From Lichenostomus cassidix (taxonomy: Eukaryota; Chordata; Aves; Passeriformes; Meliphagidae): a DNA stretch of 64,000 nt. The stretch lies in NCBI GenBank assembly GCA_008360975.2, contig CM039184.1, positions 37,993,797 to 38,057,796 of the forward strand, in the 5' to 3' direction. A model generated the notes under the pieces. It saw only the letters and a program-made list of their open reading frames with translations, ran no database searches and was not told the origin of the DNA. Positions 13,038-26,143 of this stretch are shown here, piece after piece; the first letter of the stretch is position 1, and every line of letters begins with the position of its first letter. Both the position numbers and the translations under genes were made by a program.

Positions 13038-13511
13038 TGTTGGGAAGAAAGGGTTAAAAGCAGGAGGATAGGAGATTCTCTAAAGTGACCTTGCAGCTGG
13101 GAATGCTGAGGCCTGGAGAATAACAGTGAGGGAAACCCCATATATTATGCTTTCTGTTGTTTATCCTCTGTGTTTTGAGAAGTAGAATGTCTAGAGATAA
13201 CATAGATTCGTACAGCAGTTGGAGGCACTCTCACAGACATGCTTGAGCTGCCTGTCTTGGGAGAGAGATCAAAGCTCAGAGTTCATAGAAAGCCCAGGGA
13301 GATCACAGTATGGGGAGAAACTACATGTGTGTGGACCCTCGGTGAATAGGTGCACCCAGAGGCCCCACCATGTGCTGGGGTGGACTGAGCCTTAGAGTGC
13401 CTGTGTTGTTTTGGGATCCCCTGGTTAGCAAGGTAATGAAATAAATTTATTATTGACATTTCAGCAGTGGTTTCTGGTTGTTCTGGCTGCCTGCCTGTGT
13501 CTACTCCCACA
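13038..13511 (+). mobile_element. LTR nested in a CR1
   Basis: A 474-bp block starts TGTTGGGAAG and ends CTCCCACA, giving the TG...CA ends expected of an LTR. An AATAAA (13440-13445) lies 66 bp before the right end, where the polyadenylation site of an LTR would fall, which supports plus orientation. The flanks GTTGC (13033-13037) and AATGC (13512-13516) are an imperfect target duplication of 4-5 bp. The strongest support is that the sequence on both sides is one CR1 in correct register once this block is removed. No retroviral coding is present. The family could not be named. Confidence 0.6.
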
Positions 13512-13680
13512 AATGCCATGTAGTGTAACCTCATACTCATTGTAGGACCAGTTGGGTTAAGTTGTTCAAGGCTTTGCACAATTGGATATTTGAATGTCTC
13601 CAAGGATGGATGTTGCACAGTTATCTTTTAGCTCCTGTTCCATGTTCAGAATTTGATTCAAGCAATTCACTGAAGGTATG
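13512..13680 (-). mobile_element. CR1 LINE, right piece of a split copy
   Basis: From the AGTGTAACCT landmark through GTTCAAGGC, TTTGAATGTCTCCAAGGATG and CTGTTCCATG the order of landmarks is that of a reversed CR1 3' region: CCAACC, GCTCAGGGC, TTTGAATATCTCCAAGGATGG, CTGTTCCA. Similarity fades after about 13680. It continues the fragment at 12996-13037. Confidence 0.7.
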
Positions 13681-16657
13681 TTCTGTTTTATGGCTGAATC
13701 CTGTTGACCATAAAGGCTCAACAAACAGGTGTTAGGTCCCATGTGTCTTGCAGATATCAAAATCTAAAAAATTCTTCAGTGTCATGTGGCCAGCTTTTAG
13801 GAGATTGGACATTACCATACTGCAGTGGCAAGTTTTCATTAGAGGCACTGTCTGCTCTGGGTATAAGTCTTGCAGTCTTATATTTCAAATTGTTTTCTAA
13901 TCCCCCTTCTTTAATTTTTATAAATTTTTTTTGCAAAGAAAAGTGTCTAAGTAGTAGTTTAGATAAAAATATTCTCTCATGTCCTTTAGGTCCCTGAATC
14001 TTCCCCATAAACACAATTAAATTTTTGTGTCTGTGATGATTTTCCTTAAATACATCATTCACTTTCAGAATAAAGAAAAAAAAACCTGCCAATACCCTCA
14101 TAACCATCTCCAAAAGCAGTTATCAGATTCAGCCAAACACAGTAAATGATACTTAATTGAATCACATTTATTACGGGTCTTCTAGACAACTGCTGTCCCA
14201 CAATTGATCAAAATTAATTTAAAAATGTCTATAAATAAAATCAGAACTTCAGCTTTTACTGCATGTGAATTGTGATTATTTTTAGCAACTAAAATATGAA
14301 AAGAGAGCTAGAAAATGTTCTAAATCAATATGTTTAGAAGTTGTTTTAAAATATTAGTGAACAGTCCACTTTTTTTTTTTTTAAAGTAATCTACAATTTC
14401 TCACTTTGCAATTTGATAAAATGTTTCCGATACTTGTGGAAGTGTAACAAAATATGGTTTCCTTTACAACATCTACTAAACCTGGTCTTGTTCTTCCAAA
14501 GCAGTTCCAGCTATGAGCTTAGCATAATGCAGGACCAGTTTTCCAGAATTCATAGGGTTTCAAAGTACTTAAAATCATTCCGGGAACTTCTGCTTAAGAT
14601 TCCTAACTGGCTTATTCTTTTTGTACTGATATAGCTCTCCTAAAGTATAGAAATCTACCACATAGTCCATTTTGGCTCTTCACTGTAACAAAGTTCCTTC
14701 TGTGCCATTTGCTTAGCAAGGATTGTTGTTCTGCTTTCCCCATTTCGAATTCCTCATTCTGTCCATAAAAATACTTTTAAGATTGTTTTAAGGAGTGACA
14801 GCTCTGATGTACCTTCATGCTCTTTTTGGGATAAACACTGTAAGAGAGGAAAGTAACTCATTCTCACAGGAACCCCATCTGAGGTTTCCAGTTGAATAAA
14901 AAACAGAACACACACAAAAAAAGAAATAATTACTACCCTACTTCAAAAACACTACAAACCTTTCATGTTGTGCAGTAAACATGCTAGAAATGTCTGTGGT
15001 TTCAGCAGGAAAGAAAACTTACACAGACTACTGTTGCAAGATATTTGGGCAACTAATGAATTTAATTCCAAGAAATAGAACTGGTTGTTACTGACCACTC
15101 AATATTATTAAATCCATCCCACTGTCTTTACCTAACATTTTTTCAATTAGACAAGGGTTTCGCAAAAAGTTGAGTGGTGTTTCTGAAAAGATACAGATCT
15201 CTAGCTACTGTTGCAGAGTTAAAGGAAAGGGCTGATGTGCCCTAAAATAGCAGCTTACAAGAAGAGCAGAATCATTGATGATTTTTATTTCTTTTCAAAA
15301 GGAAATATGTTATTTCCTGACCAACTCTTAACAGGAATTTTATAAAAGAAGCAAAACCATTGTGCATGTCCACTGGCAGTTCACTTATAAACCTCATGTT
15401 TTGTAGTCCTTTGTTACTGTATTGTTATTGTCCATAGAAGTCCCTGACAGCCACTCACACAGAAAGCGTGACAATACAAAGGAGGAAATAAAGAAAGAAA
15501 TAACTGTCTTAAATTTGTCTACCCTTTAAATAAAGTTGCCATTTTCCCCACAATCTGTCATAAAGTAATTGTTTTGCTATCTAGCTGTAGCAAATTTTAA
15601 CAGCAAGAAACTCATTATTTAAAGGGCTTTTAAATTTCAAATTTTATCTCATTCAACAGTAATCTTTCAAATTCTGTTCCTTTATTCTGCTAATACCACT
15701 GGCTAAATTGCTAGCAGTGTATTATTTCTCATTTGGGTTGATGTTCAATGCTGAAGAAAGCTGTAGTTCCAACATGTTCGTTTTTTGGTTTTGTGGCATT
15801 CTTAGTGTAATATTCCTGAATACGTTTCACATAAATTGTCTTGGAGAGCTGAGCCTTTCTGTGAAGGAAGGAGAGAACAAAAGGTTTGCAAGTTTAGGTA
15901 CAGGGCTGTGTTAAAAAGCTATCTTTCCTGCATTCAAGTTTGAAAATTTCAATTTTTATTTTTTTTTTTTAACTTACCTGGAAGGTCCACATTCTTCTGG
16001 AATAAAATTAGAAATGGAAAAACTGTGGATGTGTGGCACATGTGAGGCAATAGACTACTTTCTTCCTCTATATGTTGTAGTTAGACAATAATCATCATTA
16101 AAACCCTAATATTTTCAAATTCTAAAGTAAATAATATTATTGTATGACGTATGTACAGTGGTATACATATTTATATTCACCTGGGAAAAATAGATTTAAT
16201 ACAGCTATAATTTTATGTGTGGGGATCTGTCTAGTGATGAACAGTTCAAACATTGCCCTCAGATCTTGGCTAAATATGCGTAAATACCTTTTCTAATACT
16301 TTACGCACTTGTAAAATAAACACTTATTAATCTATACATCTATCTTGTATTATTCACTTATTTTGGTGAGCTTTAGAAACAATATATCTTTAAAAAAATA
16401 AGTTCCTGATTTCTAGGTTAAGGCTCAGAATTATTAGAATTCTGTTGAGCTAAGTAAATGTCTTATTATATGTAAATTTTTCTTAATGACTTCTAGCTTC
16501 TGTTGAGAGCAAATAATTCATTTTGCTAAACAGTAAGATTTTTGGCACAATTTTATATACCATCCTACAGTTATTTACAAAGCAATTAAATAACCTTATG
16601 GTATCAGTAATGTGTTTCTCATTAAACATTCACATGATGAAGGATAACATATGAAAA

Positions 16658-16679
16658 AAAGCTGAAGTATTTCAGCTTT
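16658..16679. other. Perfect 9-bp hairpin with a GTAT loop
   Basis: AAAGCTGAA (16658-16666) and TTCAGCTTT (16671-16679) are exact reverse complements separated by four bases. It is too short for a microRNA precursor, and no role is inferred. Confidence 0.6.
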
Positions 16680-18133
16680 GCTATTTTATTTATTCGATGC
16701 AGTTGTATCTGCCTGTATTTTCACTGTCATCAATGTGCCCTTATAATAAAGACTAAAATCTGTCCAAGCCATTGAATTTGTATTAAGACGACTTGTCCTA
16801 TGGTTAATCATTAGAAAGATTTGACTTTATCTTTAGACATTGGGGGTTTCATGCCTTTTTCATCATTAGGTATGGGTTACTGTCTCAGTAGCAAGACTTA
16901 TATTAAGATTTCAACCTCCTCTTCCTCCCTGTTGACAGTAAATGAATTCTTTTAAACACTCAATATTCGTTCCCTGAGAACTGAATAGGGTTCTGAAATG
17001 TGCTGCTCATAAGGATCTAAAGGTATTTTGAAGCTGGGAGCATGTAGAACTCAGTTCCTTGGAGTTTTTATTCTTTTACATGAAACCAAAATCTGATCTT
17101 AGGTGTTTTATGTGGGGAGTTCTGTACTGAATTTTTCTGAGAAATATATTTTAAACAAATCACCTAGTGTTATTCTCAGAAGGGGCTGACCTACCAGACT
17201 CTGGGTCAGAAGGGGGCAGAAGAGACTAAGTGAAGTTCTGAGATAACATTTATAACAAAAATAGGAGAAATTTACATTCTAGAACAACATTATTGTGAGG
17301 TTTAAAACTGTTAATCAAAAGTGATAACCTTGTGCTTTTTCTTCTTGGTTCAGAAAGATAGTCAACAGGCTGTAGCCTTTGTATGGCAAATTAGACACAA
17401 ATGCCCTTTGCTGAAAAATTACAGTTTTTGTCCAGATTTATCTTTGCTATATGCAGGAGTTTATTTGTCAACTTAATTAAAGAAAAAAAGCCCCAAATTA
17501 TCAGTAAGGCATAATTTACTTACACATTAACCTTGCTAGGATGTACGTTCTGATATGTTTAGCTGCTCTGTTAGGTGATTGTTCATGTAGTTTATGCTTA
17601 GGCAGTTTATATTTTGAACATGCATGTGTAATGTAGCTATGAAACCTTAGGCAGAATATGCTGCAGTATCATCCCTTCAAGGTGACTTTCTTTCACGCTT
17701 TGGTGCTTCTTACATTTCCATTCGTCTATGTGCCATATCTCGCTTCATATCCAGCTGGATTACACAGAAATTGATCGTGATTTTTAAGATAGAGCCAAAA
17801 CTCCCAGGAGATCATCTTTATGCAAATCACATACTCGAGAGGAGTGAATAGATGCTTAGAATAAAGGAAAAGTGGATAATTACCTGTTGGGTGGTAAATA
17901 ATTATATGCCTAAAAGAGGACAGAAAAATAAGCACTGTGTGTGTTTGTCTTTGATATTTTTCCCTTTGATATAATTTAAGATTCTTGGCACAGTGCTTAA
18001 TACTTAGAGAAAAAATGTCATTTTGCAGACAGAAGAATTTAATTTGGTTATATTTTGCTTGCTCTATTGCACATCCTTCATTTGTTTCTCAATCTCTTTG
18101 TATATTATATCTCTGTAAAAGTACTTTTTTGTT

Positions 18134-18151
18134 GGGGGTGGTGGTGGTGGT
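18134..18151. repeat. GGT microsatellite
   Basis: A G5 run leads into four GGT-type units. It is a short G-rich tract with no gene context. Confidence 0.7.
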
Positions 18152-19411
18152 TCTTGGTTATGTTTTTTAAGAAAAATATATATATTTCAAACTTAAAACA
18201 GTATGAGATTGGAAAATCCTGTCGGTCAGATAAGTGTTGTGGTTTGCTGGATTTTTTTGTTGGGATTTTTTTGGAGGTTGTTTTGCTTGTGTAATGTTTT
18301 TTTAAAAAGCAAACCCAGCCACAAAAGATTTATTTTGAAAGCTTATGAAAAAATTAGTTTCTAATCAAATTATAAATGCTATATATACACACTGACTCTA
18401 CTTCTAATGATAAAAAGAAAAATATTAAAATTACTTCTAAAATTTCTCTTCTGTTATGAAGGGACTACAAAGGGTTTTTGTGTATATAAATTGTAATTGT
18501 GTGTAATACTTGAAAGATAGAATTTATAATATGAGGCAGGGTTTCAGTTAGGTGCTTTAGAGTAAATATGTACATTTTAGCCTCAAGGAAAACACTTTTG
18601 TGATTTGCACACTGACCATTCTTCAAGTGTCATGAGCATGTACGAGAGGAATAGCAGTCTTAGAAGGTGCAAATAAAAGTGAAATGTATAAGCTAAGTTG
18701 ACTGATTTTAGTAGTTTGTAGTGAAAAATATAGACCTGAGTCATGAAAAAAAATGTTACCAGTTGCCCATATCTCTGTCCATATGCCTAATACATGTGTA
18801 TATGCATATATATGTATTCCTAGTATGGTTACTTAGATATTGGAAGGATTATTCCTATGCTTCAACTTAAGAAATCAATTCTTTTTGCAATCAGAGCCCT
18901 TCTACTACCTAGAGAAGCTTGTTAATAAAGTATTTATGAAAACAATATTCAGTCATTTGTGTAAGCTCTAAACAAATCTTTGAAGCTGTTAGAATTTTGC
19001 AGTGGGGTTTTTTTACTGATTGTTGTTATGCTGCTATTCCTAGCTGCTTTTTGTTACTTTTGTTTGCTTAGAAACAACTAAAAACTTGTCAAATACCTAG
19101 CTAATGTGAATTCATTATTATGCCAACTGTCTTAGTAAGTTATACAGATTCTTCTTGTGATATGCTGGAATGGTAGCTGCATAAAGGGAAAAATAGGTAC
19201 TATTAAATAAAGGTAAATCATATTTTTTCTTTCGAGTATGTAAAATATTTCTCCCCCTAAAATAATGGTCACTCTCTGCTGATAATTAATTAAATCCTAA
19301 CTTCCACCATAAGGTTCCTCTTGACAGGTTTCACAACCAACTGATAATTATGTTAATGAGCTTTTCAGTTCTCAGACAAACAAACTCATTGTTCTCATTT
19401 GTAAAGACAGT

Positions 19412-20053
19412 ATTACAGAATCACAGAGTGGTTGAGGTTGGCAGGGACTCTGGAGGTCATCTGGTTCCACACCTCTACCCAGGCAGGGCCATCTAGAGCA
19501 GGTTGTTCATGATCATTTCCAGATGTCTTTTGAGTATCTCCAGTGGTGGAGACTCCACAGCCCTTTTGCTGAGGGATGTATTCCAGTCCTCAGAATGACG
19601 AAATGTTTCCATATATTCAGAGAGACTCCCCTGTGTTTCAGTTTGTCGCTATTGCCTCTGGTCCTATCACTAAGCACCACTGGAAAGAGCTTGGCTCTGT
19701 TCTCTTTGCACACTCTTTTCAGGTGTTTATACACACTGATGCGATATCACTGAGCCTTCTTTTTTCAAGCTGAAGCCCAACTCTCTCAGCTTTCCTTAAT
19801 CATCTTTGGAAGTCTGTGAAAGTCCCTTAATCATCTCTCAGTGGCCCTTTGCTGGACTATGCCAGTAGCTGCATTGTGATCAGGAGCCCAGAACTGGACC
19901 CAGCATCTGAGAAGTGGTCTGAGTAGGGGGGAAGGCTCAGTTCCCTTGACCTCGTGGCAGTACTTTGCCTCATTCAGCCCAGGATCTCATTTACCTTCTT
20001 TTAGGCAAGGGAGGTTGCTGGTTCATGTTTAACTCGTCCATGGGGGCCCAATA
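19412..20053 (-). mobile_element. CR1 LINE 3' portion, about 640 bp
   Basis: This is the clearest CR1 in the window, lying in reverse. It starts with the reversed 3' tail (ACAGAATCACAGAG), continues through GGTTGAGGTTGGCAGGGAC, GGAGACTCCACAGCCC, CAGTTTGTCGCTATTGCC and GGAGCCCAGAACTGGACCCA, and fades after the GGTTGCTGGTTCATG segment. On the minus strand the C-terminal end of the CR1 pol protein is still partly readable (19734 down to 19513, with SDRTRGN and KLKHR motifs), though it has drifted. The 5' end is truncated. It is an old, dead copy. CR1 is the dominant LINE of birds and other sauropsids, and this copy is a main reason for assigning the window to a bird. Confidence 0.92.
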
Positions 20054-23000
20054 ATACCTACTTACAGCCTTAAGTGAATTTGAATTTCCTAGAAATTTTT
20101 CCACAAATGTAGTCAAGACTTACTTATCTGTAACGTTTCCTTAGGGGGAGGAAATAAAATTAGGGGGAGTTAGTTAAAACCTGCAAAATTGTATCTTTTG
20201 GGATTCATGACTCCATGCTGTTATATTTTGCCTTTACAGTAATTCTGGTTCTGTACTGAAATGCTAACTAGATTATTGTGTCAGACATTATACAAAATTC
20301 AGGTTTTCTCTCATATAGATTAATATAATTTTCAAATAATATTAAATGGAGTACAGTGTCTTTTTGGCAAGATATCAGAAATGGTATTTATTACTATTTT
20401 AGAATATTTCCCAGAGCAGAAAGAACTTTTATGGTAGCTAGAACTACCGTAAAAATCAAGCAGATTGCGTAAATCATTAATGTGTTGAACCCTAGCGCAT
20501 ATTGATAAACACTTTACAGATAATTACATTCTATTGATCTGCTGTTCAGTGTGAAGAGGCTAATAGGGCACAACCCTCAATGCACTTCCAGGTGTATCTC
20601 AATGATAAAATTGTTGACAGAAAAGACAACTGAGAATATGTTATGATGGATAACTAATCCACAACATAATGTGACCACACTGAAGTGACATAGGTAAGAA
20701 TATTATCAACTTGTTCTTTAGAAATATTTGCCAAACACTGAAGAGAATTATGTTCAATAAAGTGAACTTCACACTGCACTGTGTGTTTTACATATAGCCC
20801 AGGACCACCTTCTCTGACATACAGCTAGAATCACAGCTGTCTGGGTCACAGCTCACTGTTGACACATACCATGTAATTTTTCACAAGTTCTTTGAGCAGC
20901 AGTCAAAAAATGTTGTTGGTCTTCAATTCTCCAGTTCCAGCCTCACCTTCTGATCTCTTATATGTTCTGTGCATACATCTTACCAACACTCAGTGCCCTT
21001 CCCTATAGGATTCTGTACAAATGTTTGCATTCTAATCCTGTAGACTTACAAACATTTTTACTGAGGGAAGATGGTAATTAAAATGTAGAAAATGTGTTTC
21101 CTCCTTTCTGGGTCTCCATCAGCTGATCTAAAAGGGGGCAGCCTTGAAGAAGTGGGCAGTGTGTTTTTCTTTTCTACAGTAGTTATCACTTCGTTTCCTA
21201 TGAGGGTGCCAAGATGTGATAAGATAAAAGAAATGAAGCTTTAAGTTATCTTTTTAATCCTCATTCCTAAGATTACTTTTAAAGAAGGTATTTTCTCCTA
21301 TCTCAAGGGATGCTCTAGTGTAACTTCGACTAACATTTATTCTGGAAAAACGTGTTTTTTGTAGAGATTGCAAAAATAACACTAACACAAAAATTCATAT
21401 CACAGGTGATAGTTATGCAGAATAATACAAATGTAGTATATTTTTGTCAAACCTTAGTTTTTCAGAGAAAAAAGTTGGTGTTTTTTTCAGAGAGGTTTTT
21501 CCTAGCAAACGTAATACTTTACCCTTCTTTCTTAAATTTCATCTAAAGCAATATTTTGCCACCATGAAGGTCATCTGATAGTCCATCATTTATCTTGTAC
21601 CAAGCAACATTAGATTTATCCTATGTTTTTTAATATTTCATAGTTATTAATCAAAAAGGGACATTTTATTGCAGGAAAGGATAGGATCCCAAGCATCAGA
21701 ATTATGTATCAGAGTCTTTAGCTTTAGACAGGAAAAGGTTGAATTAGACAGTTGATACAGCCTGACTGTACCTTGAAAAGGAAGGCCTCATAATAAAGAG
21801 GGGAAAAAAGTCATATTAAGAGCTGAGAAATATGGAATTAAGGGCCAAGGAAGCACTCAAAAATCCTAGGTAAAGGAACTGCTTAATGTCTGGAGTCAAA
21901 CTCTGCCCAGTTTGAGAATCTACATGTATTTTCCTTTGTGGAAGCAACTATGAAAAGCAACTGTGTTTATGTTATTTTTAGATAAGTTATGCTTTAGCCA
22001 CTTTTAAAGCATAAAGTAGACTTCTGATGCATTTTCTTATATTGGATTTATATACTATAAAATTCTGTGCAGCTATTTCCAAGCATAATTTACTGCTTTG
22101 AGTAGAGTATGACCAAGATTTATTATATTTGTGTTGTTACTTGAAGAGGGACACTCTGAACTGAACTTTTTTCCCATGGAAAGAAATATGGAGATGTGTC
22201 TTTATCTTATCAGGAGGGCTTGTCCAATACAAGATTTAACTAATGCTAAATCTTATCCTTTCAACTTTTATTACTTCCCTTTTAAATATTTCGAATTGAA
22301 CTATAACAAAGCTCTAAAATTCTCTTACTACAAAATCATTGTTATTTAATAAGAAGCCATTTGCTAGTTAGATGTTTGAAAGCTAGTTGAATGCTATTTT
22401 TATTTATCCAATATTTCATATTAAAAATGCACAAATGCACCAGGGGTTTTTTTGGTGTAATATAAAGAAACACAAAGAAAGGTGTTCCTTTGCAGCAATT
22501 TTATAGAATACCTTCAATCTCTTTAATTAAATAGAAACCTGTCCATTATCAAAAAGGAGTGACATGCTATAGCAGCATGTGTGACTGAAGGTTAAAGCAG
22601 TAGCAGAAAAAGATAGGAAATATTATTGTAATAAAATTGCCATTTACAGTTCAATGAGAAAGCACATAAACTAGCAAAACTGCTAACAAAACTGATTATT
22701 AACAGTAGTTCAGAAGCAACAAAGGAAATTAGCATTATTTTATAGTATTTAGAACTTTAGAAAATGGGTCTTATCTTCTGTTTGGTTCATCATTAAGGTG
22801 TGGTATTTTCTTTATATTTCTTTTGTTGACTTCATCATATTTCCGTAGTGAAAGGTTATCTTGAGTAATGGCAGGAACATTATTTCAAATTATAGAATAA
22901 TGTCTGCTTTTGGGAGTCTAGTTACTTCTAGTTTTGTTTCATCAGGTGTTTTGCACTCTTCATTCCTACTTGTTAGTTTGACAAATTTAATCCTGTTTAC

Positions 23001-23126
23001 CACATTAAGTTGGTCTTTTCTATCTTTCTCTTTTTGACATCTTCTCTTTTAAAAATATAATTGTATTTTGATGAAACATTTTTTTTTAAAAAATGAGAAG
23101 ACTGAATATAAATAAAGTTGGCTTCT

Positions 23127-23222
23127 ACAGGACTGCTTTTTTTGTTTTGTGTTTTTTGAGGTTTAACAGGGAGGTTGCTTTGGGATTTTTTTTTTTTGGG
23201 CTGTTTTGGGTTTTTCTTTTCC
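23127..23222. repeat. T/G-rich low-complexity tract
   Basis: The plus strand is almost only T and G, with T runs of up to 12 broken by GGG and GTTTTG motifs. Read on the minus strand it is the same kind of A/C-rich tract that occurs at 25459 and 44271. Confidence 0.75.
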
Positions 23223-25458
23223 TCTCACCTTCACAACATGTTGGGAAAACTGTGGGCAACTTGGATATGTTTTGTGCCGGGAGGAAGTCATCCTTACCAA
23301 ATGTGATGAGTCTGTTACCTCTTTGCTGGAATAATTTCTGCAGTCTGACTTTTAAGTATGTGAAGACAGAGCAGCTAAATATGTAAACCAGTGCTGGTCT
23401 TAAAAGATGAGCAGGCAGGAGAGAAGCATGGGTGGCGGTGGGGAGGCAGTGCTAGAGATACAATCATGCCCTGGCTCTGTAGTGCCATGGTGGTGCTGAT
23501 GCCTGCCAGAGACATCAGCAGTGCTGGGGAGGTTTGAAGGATTGCTCATATCAAATGGCAAGCGCCAGTTCTGAGGGTTTCCTCTGAGGAGTGGTGTGTT
23601 TTTTCTTCCTGTTAACACGCTGAGGAAGCCAGCTTATTAATGATCCTTCCTTTTATGGGACATTCAAAAGGGACAGGGATTTGCAAGGTGCATTTGGATG
23701 CTAGGGAGCAAACAGAACTCGCATATGCATAATATGAGCAGTGTGCAGATTTTGTCTTTCATATGTGTATGCTATTAAACACCAACTGGTTCTGTTATTT
23801 TAAAAATATTTTTTAAATCCTTGCAAAGTCTTTTTTGAGATTTTCTTTATGTTTTGAAGCAAACATTCCTCCAAGCTAATCATGTTCAGCATTTTAAAAC
23901 TTTGGCTATTTTTATGGGAGGTCAGAAGAATTTTGTAGCTGCCTTTTAGATGAAAGAAGCAACCTGTGATTGGCAATGCCTGGGGTTTGCATCTGTACAT
24001 TGCAGATGGTCCACCAGATTTAATAAGGATTTAGCAGTAATGACAAAATCTTCTATTGAATTTAGATAAGTATTGCATTTTTAAATTATGTAATTACAAA
24101 AGATGGTCTTTTAAGAGGGTCGGCTGAGAGGCTAGGTGAGTTGTATTGTTAGATGATGATACTTGGGTGTTAGGTCTAAAGGTCAGGAGGTCATTAGACT
24201 CTACTAGGAAAACAGTGATGCAGTTTCAATTGTATAAAGAAATTACTTTTAATTTGTTCACTGAAGTACTCAGTGTAAAACATAAAACTGCTGTATTTAT
24301 CTAAGTATGTCATGCATATGAAATAATTCAGACAGTGTTTTTCACTTGTGTCACAATCTGTGGCTTCCTAACACATCTAATACAGACAAATTGTTCACAC
24401 AGATTTTACAAGTGTATTTTCTGGTAAGCTTTCTGGTCAGTGCACAGAATAGATTTGAGTTTGAAATTTATATTTTTAGATATGTCCTTCAGCAACTTTT
24501 TAAAAAATTTCTCAGTTTTTGCTCATTTTTTTAGCATATAAATTAAATTTCATACTTTATCTCTTCCTGTATTTAGAGATTGTGTCTTTCTATGCTGTGA
24601 AGGCTTTCTTTGTGTGTTAGATCTGTCTTTTTTAAAGCTTATCTTGATTCTAGGGAGTAAACAGAAAACATATTGATTCAATAGATGAAGTTTTGTCATG
24701 CAGGAATCATTAATAAATAATACAGTATTGCTGTAAGAAAAGAAGGGGGGCAAAGAGGATTGGTTGAACCGTGAGGGTTATCACACAGCAGCCCATTAGA
24801 CGAATTCAATTAAAGATTATACATATATGTGTGTGTATGTACATATAAATATTTGGTAGTTTTCTTACAAAGAACTTTAATCCTTGATAGAGGAAAAAAA
24901 TTGTACTGAGTATTCTGTGATTGCATGAAAAATTCTGTGATACTCATTTATTCATGAGAAATCCAAGTTTCTTATTTGTTACCTGGTTTTGTTCCTTTCC
25001 TTATTGACAATAGTAAGTAAGTAATTGGCAAGAGATCTCAGCTTCAGAGGAAAAAAAGCAAATTGGTCTCTGAATAAAAAAAAAAATCCTTCATTTAGGA
25101 ACATAGCTACTACTTTTGCAATCTTAAAGGGCAGATGTCCTTTTCATTTAAAGGACAATCATAAGAAATATGTGGTATAAATTGCATTCATCTCTATAGT
25201 AGCTAATAAACCCCCTTAGCACCATTTGTTAGCTATTCTTTTCCATGCAGACAGCAATTCAAAAATGCCGAAATTACTACTTTTTTAATGTAAACTGTTT
25301 CTAAAAAATGTAATTTTACAAGATTTTTTTTTTCCTTATTTTGATTTTTAAACTTCTGGTTTGTGTTTTATATTTAAAAAATATTTCTTACAAAGTGTAA
25401 TTTCTAGTTTTATTTTGTGACTTTTTGGAGAATAGTTGATCAAAGCACTGTTTTTCTT

Positions 25459-25507
25459 AAAAAAAAAACCCAAAACAAACACAAACAAAAAGGCCCCACA
25501 AAACCCA
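25459..25507. repeat. A/C-rich low-complexity tract
   Basis: An A10 run passes into CCCAAAAC, AAACACAAAC and CCCCACAAAACCC motifs. It has the same style as the other A/C tracts in this window. Confidence 0.75.
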
Positions 25508-26108
25508 GAGAAACTAGATCAGTAAACAAAAAAAGCCATCCCAAATTAATAATCTATAATCAGTTTATTGATTTCTGATAACTACAATCTTTATTTCTGG
25601 CTGGTGGAGCAGATTTTCTGTTACCATTATCTGTATACATTCTTCGCCCAAACATGTTGTATTTCATCTCAAGATGTAAATTACTAACATAGTAAGCTCA
25701 ATTACTGATTAATATTAGTACTTAACATTATGTAAACAGTATACATTGCTCTTGGCAAACAAATGGGAAGGCAAAAGTCCCTGCCTAGAAGAGCTTACGG
25801 TTAACAAGATTCAAAATGGGTATGATCTGTGTACAAAAATCTGACATATTTATGAATATATGTGTCTGCATTAGTCTAATGTGTGCAACTATAGGTGCAT
25901 GAAACACTTGGCATTCTTTTCATAATCTTGTAGAAACTGTAATTTTGGTCTAGTTATTTGTACAATTAACTACTAATACAATTTTTCTTATTGCATTTAG
26001 TCTTGTTGTGGCAGGAACAGAGTTTTTGCCAAGGAATATTGGATGCAATAGGCATATTAGAAGCAACCATCTTGAGTATGGTAATTCTACTTGTGATACC
26101 TAAAAAGG

Positions 26109-26143
26109 GCATGCATGCATGCATATATATCTAGATAGATAGG
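26109..26143. repeat. Compound microsatellite (GCAT)4-(AT)n-(AGAT)n
   Basis: Four GCAT units (26109-26124), then AT units to 26130, then TAGATAGATAGG. The GCAT part is its own reverse complement and alternates purine and pyrimidine. Confidence 0.8.

Larger units (their letters stand above)
13681..19411. other. AT-rich non-coding stretch, no gene seen
   Basis: No gene or interspersed repeat was recognised. Features are a T13 run (14370-14382), a 9-bp-stem hairpin (16658-16679) and a GGT microsatellite (18134-18151). A T/G-rich patch lies at about 18237-18300. A 118-codon minus-strand open frame (13757-14113) overlaps a plus-strand one, resembles no family I know, and is not called. Confidence 0.6.

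Noticed and set aside
13283..13618. 111-codon minus-strand frame
   Set aside because: It spans the nested LTR and CR1 on the antisense strand of the LTR; no protein similarity was recognised.
19794..19836. Internal duplication CCTTAATCATCT within the CR1
   Set aside because: The second copy is the normal CR1 sequence and the first can arise from a few substitutions in the preceding TTCCTCAT segment.
24907..24945. CR1 tail because ATTCTGTGAT occurs twice
   Set aside because: No CR1 landmarks lie upstream; two short matches in AT-rich DNA are expected.
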